Shown here: one piece after another, positions 1 to 9,049 of the stretch | Position numbering within the stretch: the stretch's first letter is position 1 | Layout: the number at the start of each line of letters is the position of its first letter | Assembly: GCF_041690465.1 (NCBI RefSeq) | Contig: NZ_JAWLHG010000021.1 | Span: 21,139-85,138, forward strand | DNA from: Falsiroseomonas sp041690465 | Lineage (GTDB): Bacteria; Pseudomonadota; Alphaproteobacteria; Acetobacterales; Acetobacteraceae | Direction of reading: 5' to 3' | DNA length: 64,000 bases | The notes under the pieces: generated by a model | Told to the model about the DNA's origin: nothing | The model's database searches: none | The model's input: the letters and a program-made list of their open reading frames with translations, nothing else | Made by a program: the position numbers and the translations under genes

Positions 1-2
1 TC

Positions 3-1397
3 GTGCGCGCTGATGGCGCCGTGCTGGCCCGCACACTGCCTCTGCCCGCACCACCCCCCTGGCGCCAGCCGTCCGAGGGCGAAGTGCGCCGGCGCATGGA
101 AGCCGGCGAGGACCGGTTCGAGCGGGTGGGTATCTCACCGCTCGATGGCGTGTCGCGGCTGGTGGCGTATCGCCGCGTGGATGGCTGGCCAGTCTATATC
201 GCCGCGGCGCGCGACAGCAGCGTGATCCGCGCGCAGTGGCTGCAGAGGGTCGCGCTGCTGCTCGGCTTCGGCATGCCGGCGGTGATCGGGCTGGGCCTGC
301 TCGCCCGCCTCGCCCAGCGCACCGCCGAAACCGCGCGGCAGGCGCTGCAGGCGCGGGTGCAGGAACGCACCGCGGCGCTGGCCGGCAGCGAAGGCCGGCT
401 CCGGCTGGCGCTGGAGGCAGCCAATCTCGGCACCTGGGAGGCCGACTTCCGCACCGGCCTCGTGGCCCGGTCGGCCCGCACCGCCGAGATCATGGGCTAT
501 CCACCGGAACCGATGTCAACGCCGATACCCGCCTGGCGAGAGGCGCTCCACCCCGAGGATCGGCCAAGGGCGGTCGCCTGCTTCGAGGCGCTGCAGCGTG
601 GCGAGACCGATCGCTACAGCGTCGAGTACAGGGTGCGACGCCCGGATGGCAGCCTTGCCTGGGTGGAGAGCTGCGTCCGAACGGTGGAACGCGATGCGGA
701 GGGCCGGCCGCTGCTCGTCGCCGGCACGCTGCAGGACCTCACCGCGAGACGCGAGGCGGAGGAGCGCCGCGCGCTGCTCGCCCGCGAGGTGGACCACCGC
801 GCGAAGAACGCGCTGGCGGTGGTGCAGGCGGCGCTGCGCCTGACGCCGCGCACCGACCCCGAGCATTACGCCGCGGCGGTGGAGGGCCGCGTCGCGGCGC
901 TCGCGCGGGCGCACACGCTGCTCGCCGAGCAGCGCTGGGCCGGCGCACAGCTGCGCCAGCTGCTGGAAGGCGAGCTCTCCGCCTTCCTCGCCGGTGGCAG
1001 GCCGGACAGGCAGCCTCGTGCCGAGCTGGACGGCCCCGAATTGCGGGTGGCGGCGGCGGCGGCGCAGAGCCTCTCCCTCACCTTCCACGAGCTGGCCACC
1101 AATGCGGTGAAATACGGCGCGCTCTCGGTTCCCGATGGGCGGCTGCGGGTGGCGTGGAACGCCGATCCAGCTTCGGGGCTGCTGCACCTCCGCTGGCAGG
1201 AGACGGCGGGGCCGCCGCTCGGCCAAGCGCCCACTCGCCGCGGCTTCGGGGCGCGGCTGGTCAGCGCGACGGTGCGCGACCAGCTCGGCGGCCGCCTCGA
1301 ACAGCGCTGGCTGCCTGACGGGCTGGAGGTGGAGATCAGCGTCCCGCTCGACCGGGTCTGCTCCGGCCCGCTGGCCGAGGCGGAATTCGCGGACTGA
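3..1397 (+). CDS. HWE-family sensor histidine kinase with PAS domain (5' truncated)
   Basis: Membrane sensor kinase, cut by the window edge, so the N-terminal sensor region is incomplete. Visible in order (numbered from base 3): the end of an extracytoplasmic sensor region, a membrane segment at about 82-102, a short helical linker, a PAS domain at about 133-250 ending in the usual LTARREAEER linker, then the kinase core. The phospho-acceptor is His265 in EVDHRAKNALAVVQ. The N box FHELATNA (about 361-368) carries the histidine, and WQE (398-400) supplies the W-x-E, that define HWE kinases. These kinases commonly feed general-stress or light/redox responses in alphaproteobacteria. No response regulator is visible downstream. 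The GTG at base 3 is simply the first in-frame start codon, not a believable gene start. Confidence 0.85.
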   Translation: MRADGAVLARTLPLPAPPPWRQPSEGEVRRRMEAGEDRFERVGISPLDGVSRLVAYRRVDGWPVYIAAARDSSVIRAQWLQRVALLLGFGMPAVIGLGLLARLAQRTAETARQALQARVQERTAALAGSEGRLRLALEAANLGTWEADFRTGLVARSARTAEIMGYPPEPMSTPIPAWREALHPEDRPRAVACFEALQRGETDRYSVEYRVRRPDGSLAWVESCVRTVERDAEGRPLLVAGTLQDLTARREAEERRALLAREVDHRAKNALAVVQAALRLTPRTDPEHYAAAVEGRVAALARAHTLLAEQRWAGAQLRQLLEGELSAFLAGGRPDRQPRAELDGPELRVAAAAAQSLSLTFHELATNAVKYGALSVPDGRLRVAWNADPASGLLHLRWQETAGPPLGQAPTRRGFGARLVSATVRDQLGGRLEQRWLPDGLEVEISVPLDRVCSGPLAEAEFAD

Positions 1398-1407
1398 CCG
1401 CCCCGCC

Positions 1408-2577
1408 TCAGCGCCGCAGCGTGAGGTGCAGCGCGAGCCCGCCCAGGCCGGCGCCCCCCAGCACAAGCGCCATCGGCCAGGGCGAGCCGCCGCCGAGCGC
1501 GCCGAGCAACACGCCCACCAGCGCGCCGCCACCGAATTGCAGCGTGCCGATCACCGCCGAGGCGCTGCCCGCAACCCGCCCGAGCGGCGCCATCGCCAGC
1601 GCGGAAGCCATCGGCAGCACCGCCCCCATGACCGAGAGATAGAGGAACAGCGACGCCAACAGCGGCCATAATGCGCCGGTCGCGACCGCCAGCGGCACCA
1701 GCAGCCCGGCGACCGCGCAGAGCATCAAGGCGCGCACCAGAAGATGCGAAGGCGCCACGGACCGGCGCACCAGGCGGGAGACGATCTGGCTCGCCAGGAT
1801 CAGCCCGAAGGCGTTGGAGCCGAAGGCGACTCCGTACTCCATCGGCGAAAGCCCGTGCCGCCCCATGAGCACGTGCGGCGAGCCGACGAGATAGGCGAAC
1901 AGGCCGAGCATCGGTACCGCGCCCGCCAGCGCATGCGCGAGGAACCGGCGGTCGCGCAGAATCTGCAGGTAGACCGCCAGCACGGCGACGAGATTGTCGC
2001 GCCGCCGCCGCTCCGGCGGCAGGCTCTCGGGCAACGCCAGGGCGACCAGCACGAGGGCCGCCGCCGCATAGGCCGCGAGCACCCAGAAGATCGCCCGCCA
2101 GCCGAAGGCCGCGACCAGCGCGCCGCCGAGCATTGGCGCCAGGATGGGTGCGGCGCCCATCACCAGCATCAGCATCGCCATCATCCGCACCGCGCCGCGC
2201 TCGTCGCAGAGGTCGCGCACCACCGCGCGCGCCACCACCATGCCGGCGCAGCCTCCGAGCGCCTGCACCAGCCGGAGCCAGGCCAGCGCTTCGGCCGAGG
2301 CGGCGAGCGCGCAGCCGAGCGAGGCGAGCCCGAACAGCCCGAGTCCCGCGATCAGCGGCAGCCGCCGCCCGTAGCGATCCGCCAGCGGGCCGACCACCAG
2401 CTGCCCCGCCGCCATGCCGAACAGGAAAGTGGCCAGGGTACGCTGCACGGCTGCCGGAGAGGCCGACAGATCCGCACCCATGGTGGGAAACGCCGGCAAG
2501 TACATGTCCACGCCGAGCGGCCCGAGAGCGGTGAGCGCGCCAAGCAGGGCTGCAAGCCGACGATAGGCTTCCGGCAT
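1408..2577 (-). CDS. Bcr/CflA-family multidrug efflux MFS transporter
   Basis: Inner-membrane drug:H+ antiporter of the major facilitator superfamily, about 389 residues, the usual size for Bcr/CflA proteins. The N-terminal segment LGALTALGPLGVDMYLPAFP is the typical first helix of the family. The motif DRYGRR in the loop between helices 2 and 3 is MFS motif A. About twelve hydrophobic segments follow. I chose the ATG at 2577 because a GGGGCG stretch precedes it and it begins just before helix 1. An upstream ATG at 2643 would add 22 residues but has no ribosome site. It is convergent with the kinase (10 bases apart) and divergent from the ABC importer. Substrate cannot be predicted. Confidence 0.88.
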   Translation of the reverse strand: MPEAYRRLAALLGALTALGPLGVDMYLPAFPTMGADLSASPAAVQRTLATFLFGMAAGQLVVGPLADRYGRRLPLIAGLGLFGLASLGCALAASAEALAWLRLVQALGGCAGMVVARAVVRDLCDERGAVRMMAMLMLVMGAAPILAPMLGGALVAAFGWRAIFWVLAAYAAAALVLVALALPESLPPERRRRDNLVAVLAVYLQILRDRRFLAHALAGAVPMLGLFAYLVGSPHVLMGRHGLSPMEYGVAFGSNAFGLILASQIVSRLVRRSVAPSHLLVRALMLCAVAGLLVPLAVATGALWPLLASLFLYLSVMGAVLPMASALAMAPLGRVAGSASAVIGTLQFGGGALVGVLLGALGGGSPWPMALVLGGAGLGGLALHLTLRR

Positions 2578-2722
2578 CCACGCCCCGGGGTTGTGATGCC
2601 CGGTGGGGTAGCGGCCCGGCGCGGCGGCGTCCAGTGACCCCATGGTTGCGTTGCCGGCCAATGCGTTGTTAGCCTCGCGCCGGATGCAGCCTCCCGCAGC
2701 GGGGCGCGCGGGGAGGATATGA

Positions 2723-3763
2723 ATGGCGACGGTCTCGGTGCGGCAGGTGCGCAAGTCGTTTGGCAGCACCCCCATCCTGCACGGCGTGGACGTCGAGATC
2801 GCCGATGGCGAGTTCGTGGTGCTGGTCGGCCCCTCGGGCTGCGGCAAGTCTACGCTGCTGCGGATGATCGCGGGGCTGGAGAACATCACCGGCGGCGAGA
2901 TCGTGATCGGCGGGCGGGTGGTGAACACCGTGCCACCGAAGGATCGCGACATCGCGATGGTGTTCCAGAACTACGCGCTCTACCCGCACATGACAGTGCG
3001 GCAGAACATGGCCTTCTCGATGAAGCTGGCCAAGGCGCCGGCTGACATCATGGAGCAGGAGGTGCAGCGCGCGGCGAAGATCCTCGGCCTCGAGGTCCTG
3101 CTCGACCGCTATCCACGCCAGCTCTCGGGCGGGCAGCGGCAGCGCGTGGCGATGGGCCGCGCGATAGTGCGGCATCCGCAGGTCTTCCTGTTCGACGAGC
3201 CGCTCTCCAACCTCGACGCCAAGCTGCGCGTGCAGATGCGCAGCGAGATCCGCGAGTTGCAGCAGCGGCTCGCCACCACCACCGTCTACGTCACCCACGA
3301 CCAGATCGAGGCGATGACCATGGCGGATCAGATCGTGGTGATGAATGCCGGGCGGATCGAGCAGTCGGGCGCGCCGCTGGCGCTCTACGACCGGCCGGCC
3401 AACACCTTCGTCGCCGGCTTCATCGGCAGCCCGGCAATGAACCTGCTGCCGGGCAGGGTGGAGGATGGCGGCTTCCGCGCCGAGGGCGGCGCGCTGCTGC
3501 CGCTGCCCGAGGGCGCGCCCGCCGCGGTCACCACCTACGGCATCCGCCCGGAGCACCTGCTTCTGGCGGAGGACGGCATCCCGGCCACCATCTCGGTGGT
3601 GGAGCCCACCGGCTCGGAGACGCAGGTGATGCTGCGGATCGGCGAGACACCGCTGGTCGGCGCCTTCCGCGAACGTGTCTCCGGACGTCCGGGGGAGACC
3701 CTGCACGTCAAGCCCGACATGGCGCTGGTCCATCTGTTCGGACCGGACGGCAGGCGCCTGTAG
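2723..3763 (+). CDS. Sugar/polyol ABC importer ATPase, UgpC/MalK type
   Basis: Cytoplasmic ATPase of a carbohydrate-uptake (CUT1) ABC importer, 346 residues. Walker A GPSGCGKST lies at about 37-45, a Q-loop follows in VFQNYALYPHMTV, then signature LSGGQRQR, Walker B VFLFDEPLSNLDAK and the H-loop VTHDQ. A C-terminal TOBE/MOP-type regulatory region reads IRPEHLLLAEDG. This architecture is that of UgpC/MalK/MsmK. A GGGGAGG ribosome site lies just upstream. It is the first gene of a four-gene importer operon (ATPase, binding protein, two permeases), an order less common than binding protein first. Substrate is probably a sugar, polyol or glycerol-phosphate; the sequence does not decide. Confidence 0.92.
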   Translation: MATVSVRQVRKSFGSTPILHGVDVEIADGEFVVLVGPSGCGKSTLLRMIAGLENITGGEIVIGGRVVNTVPPKDRDIAMVFQNYALYPHMTVRQNMAFSMKLAKAPADIMEQEVQRAAKILGLEVLLDRYPRQLSGGQRQRVAMGRAIVRHPQVFLFDEPLSNLDAKLRVQMRSEIRELQQRLATTTVYVTHDQIEAMTMADQIVVMNAGRIEQSGAPLALYDRPANTFVAGFIGSPAMNLLPGRVEDGGFRAEGGALLPLPEGAPAAVTTYGIRPEHLLLAEDGIPATISVVEPTGSETQVMLRIGETPLVGAFRERVSGRPGETLHVKPDMALVHLFGPDGRRL

Positions 3764-3792
3764 TCACGAACCCAACGAGGAGGAAGCGAAGA

Positions 3793-5109
3793 ATGACCCT
3801 TGAAATCACGCGGCGCACGGCGCTGGCGGTCGGCGGATCGGCACTGGTCGCCGGCAGCGCCGCGGCGCAGATCCAGACGCAGCCGGCCACCCCGCCGAAC
3901 CTTCCGGTGGAACGCGGCGCGTCGCTCCGCATGCTGCGCCCGGTGCGCTTCGTGCAGCCGGACGAGGAGGTGTGGCGCGCCAACTGCCAGCGCTTCGCGC
4001 AGCAGCATGGCATCGAGGTCCGCGTGGACTTCGTGGGCTGGGAGGACATCACCCAGCAGACCGCCGTGACCGCCAACACCGGCGCCGGCCCGGACATCAT
4101 CGTGGGCTTCGACGGCGCGCCGCACCTGTTCAGCACCAAGATCCACGACCTGACCGACGTCGCCACCTATCTCGGCACGAAGTACGGCGGCTGGCGGCCG
4201 CTGGCACAGGCCTATGGCAAGAAGGGCGACCAGTGGATCGGCCTTCCGATGGGCGCCTCCGGCGGCCCGCTCATCTGGCGCACCTCGGCGCTGAAGGAGG
4301 CCGGCTTCGACACCCCGCCGGACGACCATGCCGGCTTCCTGCGGATGTGCCAGGCACTGAAGCGGATCAACAAGCCGGCCGGCTTCGCGCTGGGCAATGC
4401 GGTGGGCGACGGCAACGCGTTCGCTAACTGGCTGGTCTGGTCGCATGGCGGCTATCTGGTGGATGAGCAGGGCGCGGTGGCGATCAACTCGCCCGCGACG
4501 ATCAAGGCGCTGGAATACCTGCGCGAGCTGTATCCCACCTTCGTCCCCGGCACGCTCGCCTGGGGCGACATCAGCAACAACCGCGCCTATTCCGCCGGCG
4601 AGTGCTTCGTGACGCAGAACGGCGTGTCGCTCTACTTCTCCATGAAGAACGACCCGGCGATGCGCGCGCTCGCCGAGGATACGCAGATGACGCCGATGCC
4701 GAAGGGGATGATCGATGCGGCGCCGAATGCCGGTCTGACGCTGAACGCCATGGTGTTCCGCCACAGCCGCGCCCCGAACGCGGCCAAGGCGCTGCTGCAA
4801 TTCCTGATGGAGGCCGACCAGTATGACCCGTGGCTGCGGGCGAACATCGGCTACTGGTCTCAGCCGCTGAACGCCTATGCCGCAAGCGCGGTGTGGGACA
4901 GCGACCCGAAGATCAGCGTCTTCCGCGACACCATGAACAACAATTTCTGGAACGGCTACAAGGGCCCGATCACCGAAGGTTCGGTGGCGGCCACGGCCGA
5001 TTACGTCATGGTGCAGATGTGCGCCTCGGTCGCCTCCGGGGTGGCCACGGCGCGGCCGGCGGCGGCCGAGGCCGAGCGGCGCGCGCGGCGCTACTTCCGC
5101 AGCCGCTGA
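3793..5109 (+). CDS. Extracellular solute-binding protein family 1 (ABC importer)
   Basis: Periplasmic binding protein of the same importer, 438 residues. The N-terminus ITRRTALAVGGSALVAG followed by an AAAQ cleavage site looks like a Tat-type signal with twin arginines. The mature part has the family 1 pattern, with an early WEDITQQT helix and the mid-region TFVPGTLAWGDISNN. It is preceded by AGGAGG 29 bases after the ATPase stop. A strong hairpin follows before the permeases, as often seen where the binding protein must be made in excess. The substrate class is carbohydrate-like by family only. Confidence 0.9.
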   Translation: MTLEITRRTALAVGGSALVAGSAAAQIQTQPATPPNLPVERGASLRMLRPVRFVQPDEEVWRANCQRFAQQHGIEVRVDFVGWEDITQQTAVTANTGAGPDIIVGFDGAPHLFSTKIHDLTDVATYLGTKYGGWRPLAQAYGKKGDQWIGLPMGASGGPLIWRTSALKEAGFDTPPDDHAGFLRMCQALKRINKPAGFALGNAVGDGNAFANWLVWSHGGYLVDEQGAVAINSPATIKALEYLRELYPTFVPGTLAWGDISNNRAYSAGECFVTQNGVSLYFSMKNDPAMRALAEDTQMTPMPKGMIDAAPNAGLTLNAMVFRHSRAPNAAKALLQFLMEADQYDPWLRANIGYWSQPLNAYAASAVWDSDPKISVFRDTMNNNFWNGYKGPITEGSVAATADYVMVQMCASVASGVATARPAAAEAERRARRYFRSR

Positions 5110-5120
5110 TCGCGAGTGCC

Positions 5121-5151
5121 GGCCGGCCCCTGCGCAATGCGGGGGCCGGCC
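5121..5151 (+). terminator. Intra-operon hairpin between binding protein and permeases
   Basis: A perfect 10-bp GC stem (GGCCGGCCCC at 5121-5130 with its complement at 5142-5151) and an 11-base loop lie 11 bases after the binding-protein stop codon. A short CTTTCG follows rather than a U-run. It probably acts as a partial terminator or 3' stabiliser that raises binding-protein mRNA over permease mRNA, as in maltose-type operons. The structure is seen; the function is inferred. Confidence 0.6.
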
Positions 5152-5168
5152 TTTCGCCTGGAGAGGTC

Positions 5169-6122
5169 ATGTCCGCCACCACAGCGCCCGTCTGGACCAA
5201 GGTCCGCCAGCAGCCCGGCGCGCTCACCCGGCTGTTCGACTGGAAGCCGTTCCTCATCTTCATCTGCCTGCTTCCCGCGGTCGGGTTGCTGATGACCTTC
5301 CTGACCTATCCTTTGGGCTTGGGCATCTGGCTGGCCTTCACAGACCAGACCATCGGGCGCCCGGGCGTCTGGATCGGCCTCGAGAATTTCGTCTGGCTGG
5401 CGGAGGACCCGATCTTCTGGGGCGCGGTATTCTACAGCGTCTTCTACACGGCGGTCGCGACCATCGGAAAGTTTGCGCTCGGGCTGTGGCTGGCACTGCT
5501 GCTGAACCAGCACCTGCCGATGAAGTCGCTGCTGCGCGCCATCATTCTGCTGCCCTGGATCGTCCCCACCGTGCTCTCGGCCATTGCCTTCTGGTGGATC
5601 TACGATCCGCAATTCTCGATCATCTCCTACGTTCTGATCGAGATGGGCCTGCGGGAAACCCCCGTGGACTTCATCAACAGCGCGTGGCCAGCGCGCTGGT
5701 CGCTGATCGTCGCCAACATCTGGCGCGGGATTCCCTTCGTCGCGATCTCGCTGCTGGCCGGGCTGCAGACCATCTCGCCCTCGCTCTACGAGGCGGCGCT
5801 GCTGGACGGAGCCTCGCCCTGGCAGCGGTTCCGGCACATCACCTTCCCGATGCTGATGCCGATCCTGGCAATCGTGATGACCTTCTCGATCATCTTCACC
5901 TTCACCGACTTCCAGCTGGTCTATGCGATCACCCGCGGCGGGCCGGTGAACTCCACCCACCTGCTGGCCACGCTGGCCTTCCAGCGCGGCATCCCGGGCG
6001 GGCAACTCGGCGAGGGGGCGGCGATCGCCGTCTCGATGATCCCCTTCCTCGTCTTCGCCACCCTGTTCAGCTACTTCGCGCTGGCGCGCCGCAAGTGGCA
6101 GCAGGGCGAGTCGAACGACTGA
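5169..6122 (+). CDS. Sugar ABC importer permease, MalF/UgpA type
   Basis: Inner-membrane subunit of the importer, 317 residues, about six membrane spans. The EAA loop that contacts the ATPase is visible as YEAALLDGASPWQRFRHITFP. I chose the ATG at 5169 (MSATTAPV), preceded by GGAGAGG; frames upstream of it are just read-through of the intergenic hairpin. The first hydrophobic segment (FLIFICLLPAVGLLMTFL) starts about 35 residues in, as usual for MalF-like permeases without the large periplasmic loop. It pairs with the next gene to form the channel. Confidence 0.92.
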   Translation: MSATTAPVWTKVRQQPGALTRLFDWKPFLIFICLLPAVGLLMTFLTYPLGLGIWLAFTDQTIGRPGVWIGLENFVWLAEDPIFWGAVFYSVFYTAVATIGKFALGLWLALLLNQHLPMKSLLRAIILLPWIVPTVLSAIAFWWIYDPQFSIISYVLIEMGLRETPVDFINSAWPARWSLIVANIWRGIPFVAISLLAGLQTISPSLYEAALLDGASPWQRFRHITFPMLMPILAIVMTFSIIFTFTDFQLVYAITRGGPVNSTHLLATLAFQRGIPGGQLGEGAAIAVSMIPFLVFATLFSYFALARRKWQQGESND

Positions 6123-6145
6123 GCGCCGGGGAAAGGGAACACCTC

Positions 6146-7048
6146 ATGTCGGATGTCGCGGCCAGCCCGGGCAACACCAACACCTCCTCCGCCGCCCCGG
6201 AGCAGATGGCGTGGGACAGCAAGACGAGGCGGATGGTGGTGCTCTACCTGCCGCTGGCCTGCTTCGTCATCATCCTGCTGTTCCCCTTCTACTGGATGGC
6301 GGTGACGGCGTTCAAACCGAACGCCGAGCTGTACGACTTCGCCCAGCACAACCCGTTCTGGATCACCTCGCCGACGCTCGACCACATCCGGCTGCTGCTG
6401 TTCGAGACCAGCTATCCGCGCTGGCTCTGGACGACGATGCTGGTCGCCGTTGCCTCCACGTTCCTGTCGCTGCTGGCCAGCACGCTCGCGGCCTATGCGA
6501 TCCAGCGCCTGCGCTTCCAGGGAAGCCAGTATGTCGGCCTGGCGATCTACCTGGCCTACCTGGTGCCGCCTTCGATCCTTTTCATCCCGCTGGCGACCAT
6601 GGTCTTCCAGCTCGGCCTGTTCGACACGCCCTTTGCGCTGATCCTGACCTACCCGACCTTCCTGATCCCGTTCTGCACCTGGCTGCTGATCGGCTACTTC
6701 AAGTCGATTCCCTACGAGCTGGAGGAATGCGCGCTGATCGACGGGGCGACCCGCCTGCAGATCCTGCGGCAGATCACCCTGCCGCTGGCGGTCCCCGGGC
6801 TGATCAGCGCGGGCATCTTCAGCTTCACCCTGTCCTGGAACGAGTTCATCTACGCGCTCGCCTTCATCCAGAGCAGCGAGAACAAGACGGTGCCGGTGGC
6901 GATCCTGACGGAGCTGGTCACCGGCGACGTCTACCAGTGGGGCGCGCTGATGGCCGGCAGCCTGCTGGGCTCGCTGCCGGTGGCGATCTTCTACTCGTTC
7001 TTCGTGGACTACTACGTGAGTTCGCTGACTGGCGCGGTGAAGGAGTGA
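6146..7048 (+). CDS. Sugar ABC importer permease, MalG/UgpE type
   Basis: Second inner-membrane subunit, 300 residues, last gene of the importer operon, 23 bases after the first permease. The EAA loop is visible as YELEECALIDGATRLQILRQ. The opening segment FVIILLFPFYWMAVTAFKPN is the MalG-type first helix, and VNPI-like periplasmic features are replaced by ITSPTLDHIRLL. The start ATG at 6146 follows a purine-rich GGGGAAAGGGAA tract. A strong hairpin lies directly downstream. Confidence 0.92.
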   Translation: MSDVAASPGNTNTSSAAPEQMAWDSKTRRMVVLYLPLACFVIILLFPFYWMAVTAFKPNAELYDFAQHNPFWITSPTLDHIRLLLFETSYPRWLWTTMLVAVASTFLSLLASTLAAYAIQRLRFQGSQYVGLAIYLAYLVPPSILFIPLATMVFQLGLFDTPFALILTYPTFLIPFCTWLLIGYFKSIPYELEECALIDGATRLQILRQITLPLAVPGLISAGIFSFTLSWNEFIYALAFIQSSENKTVPVAILTELVTGDVYQWGALMAGSLLGSLPVAIFYSFFVDYYVSSLTGAVKE

Positions 7049-7056
7049 CCGCCGTT

Positions 7057-7082
7057 CCCTCCCCCGCCTTCGCGGGGGAGGG
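7057..7082. terminator. Bidirectional hairpin terminator between convergent genes
   Basis: An 11-bp perfect stem (CCCTCCCCCGC at 7057-7067, complement at 7072-7082) with a CTTC tetraloop lies between the importer operon (+) and the SDR gene (-). The near-symmetry suits termination from both sides. There is no U-run, which is normal in very GC-rich genomes. Confidence 0.65.
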
Positions 7083-7100
7083 TCGGGTCGGGCGAAGCCC

Positions 7101-7862
7101 CTACAGCTTCGCGTTCAGCGCCGCGATGTAGCTGCGGTTGTGCGTCGGCGTGATCCACACCTCGTTGATCACCACATGCGGCGGCAGGCAGGCGACATAG
7201 CGGATCAGGTCCCCGACATCCTCGCTCTGCACCATCTTCGCCAGCTCCTCGGTGCTCAGCTTGTTCGGGCGCTTGTCGAGGATCGGCGTCGCCACCTCGC
7301 CCGGCAGCACCACGCAGCTGCGGATGCCGTTGACGCATTCCTCCATGTTGATGGTGTGGCTCATCGCCACCACGCCGTGCTTGGCCGCGGTGTAGCCAGG
7401 CCCGCTGAGCGGCGAGACGTTGCGGCCGGCCATGCTCGATGTATGGATCAGCACGCCGTCCTTCTGCGCCCGCATGAAGGGCAGCGCGACGGTCACGCAA
7501 TACATCGCGCTGGAGAGATTGCCGCGCACCAGCTCGTCGATGCCCTCGGTGGTCAGTACCGACCAGCGGCGCGGCGTGATGTTCAGCCCGGCATTGTTCA
7601 CCAGGATGTCGAGCCGGCCAAACCGTTGCCCGATGAAGGCGCCGATCGCCTTCACGGCACCCGGGTCCATCAGGTCCGCCGGCTGCACCTCCGCCGTGCC
7701 GCCCTTGGCGGCGACCTTCGCGGCCACCGCCTCCAGCGGCGCCCGCCGGCGGCCGGTGAGCACCAGCGCGGCGCCCTCCTCCGCCAGCATCAGCGCCGCG
7801 GCCTCACCGATTCCACTGCCCGCCCCGGTGACCCAGGCGACCTTTCCCTGCAGACGCGCCAT
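7101..7862 (-). CDS. SDR-family NAD(P)-dependent oxidoreductase
   Basis: Classical short-chain dehydrogenase/reductase, 253 residues. The cofactor motif TGAGSGIG lies near residue 12, NNAG follows at about 85, and the active-site tyrosine/lysine pair is in GYTAAKHG, preceded by the serine in HTSSMAG. The start at 7862 (MARLQGKVAWVTG) puts the Rossmann strand at the very N-terminus, as expected; the longer frame upstream is not convincing. It converges on the sugar importer and is divergent from the hydroxyacid dehydrogenase. Probably oxidises an alcohol or sugar acid in the pathway fed by the importer; substrate not determinable. Confidence 0.87.
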   Translation of the reverse strand: MARLQGKVAWVTGAGSGIGEAAALMLAEEGAALVLTGRRRAPLEAVAAKVAAKGGTAEVQPADLMDPGAVKAIGAFIGQRFGRLDILVNNAGLNITPRRWSVLTTEGIDELVRGNLSSAMYCVTVALPFMRAQKDGVLIHTSSMAGRNVSPLSGPGYTAAKHGVVAMSHTINMEECVNGIRSCVVLPGEVATPILDKRPNKLSTEELAKMVQSEDVGDLIRYVACLPPHVVINEVWITPTHNRSYIAALNAKL

Positions 7863-7939
7863 GCGCCGTCCCTCCCCTTGCCGATGCGCGAAGCCTAGAG
7901 CAACGTCGCGGCACGACAAGCGACAGGATTGGGGGAAAC

Positions 7940-8983
7940 ATGGTCCGGCCGAGGATCCTCACGCCCGCGGCGGCGTCCTTCACCACCAGCGGCGGCGGCT
8001 ATGCGCTGGAGCTGGAGGCGCTGGAGCGCCTCGGCGCCGAGATCGTGGAATGCGCGCCCACCGAGGACGCCTTCATCGCCGCCGCGCCGGAGGCCGATGC
8101 GGTCTACGCCAAGGGCATGACGTTCAACGAGCGGATGATCGGCGCGCTGAGCAAGGCGAAGGTCATCACCTGCGCCACCGTCGGCGTGGACTATGTGGAC
8201 GTGTCGGCGGCGACGGCGCGCGGCATTCCCGTCACCAACTGCCCCGATACCTTCATCGAGGAGGTGGCCGATCATGCGATGATGCTGCTGCTGGCCACGC
8301 ATCGCCGCGCGATCGAGCAGGACCGCATGGTGCGCGAAGGCCGTTGGGGCGAAGGCCGGCCGCAGCTTCTCAAGGTACCCCGCCTGATGGGCCAGACGCT
8401 CGGATTCGTCGCCTTCGGGCGCGTCGCGCGGCTGGTCGCGATTCGCGCCAAGGCCTTCGGGCTGCGCCTGCTGGCCTATGACCCCTATGTGGACGAGCTG
8501 ACCATGTCGGCGCTCGGCGTCGTGCCGGCGAGCCTGGACGAGGTGCTGAGCCAGTCCGACTTCGTCTCCATGCACGCGCCGGACACGGCCGAGTCGCGGA
8601 AGATGCTGACGACGAAGCACTTCGCGCGCATGAAGCGGAGCGCGATCTTCATCAACACCGGCCGCGGCCCTACGGTGGACGAGGCGGCGCTGGTAGCGGC
8701 CTTGCAGTCCGGCCAGATCGCCGGCGCCGGCCTCGACGTGTTCGAGGTGGAGCCGCTGCCGAAGGACAGCCCGCTGGTCGGCATGCCGCATGTGATCCTC
8801 TCGCCGCACAACGCCTCCGCCTCGGCGCGCTTCGACGAGGCGCGCAAGCGGCGCGCGGGGCAGGAGATGGCGCTGGTGCTCTCCGGGCGCTGGCCGATGT
8901 CCTGCGTGAACCCGACGGTGCTGCCGGGCTCCGGGCTCCGGCGCTGGCAGCCCTATGCGATGGAACGGGGGCCGAACAGCTAG
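7940..8983 (+). CDS. D-2-hydroxyacid dehydrogenase-family protein with altered Rossmann motif
   Basis: NAD-dependent dehydrogenase family that includes phosphoglycerate and glyoxylate/hydroxypyruvate reductases, 347 residues. Catalytic positions are present: Arg242 in NTGRGPTVDE, Glu in DVFEVEP (269/271) and His290 in LSPHNAS. The dinucleotide motif, normally GxGxxG in a context like GIVGFGRIGR, reads LGFVAFGRVAR at 154-164, so the first and third glycines are alanines (158 and 163). A GGGGGAAAC ribosome site precedes the ATG. It lies just before an aldehyde dehydrogenase on the same strand. Substrate and cofactor preference are uncertain. Confidence 0.85.
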   Translation: MVRPRILTPAAASFTTSGGGYALELEALERLGAEIVECAPTEDAFIAAAPEADAVYAKGMTFNERMIGALSKAKVITCATVGVDYVDVSAATARGIPVTNCPDTFIEEVADHAMMLLLATHRRAIEQDRMVREGRWGEGRPQLLKVPRLMGQTLGFVAFGRVARLVAIRAKAFGLRLLAYDPYVDELTMSALGVVPASLDEVLSQSDFVSMHAPDTAESRKMLTTKHFARMKRSAIFINTGRGPTVDEAALVAALQSGQIAGAGLDVFEVEPLPKDSPLVGMPHVILSPHNASASARFDEARKRRAGQEMALVLSGRWPMSCVNPTVLPGSGLRRWQPYAMERGPNS

Positions 8984-9049
8984 CGAGGCAGGTTCACGCC
9001 GGGGCGCGGAACGCCTAGGTTCGCGCCGAACGACGCCAGGAGAACGCGC

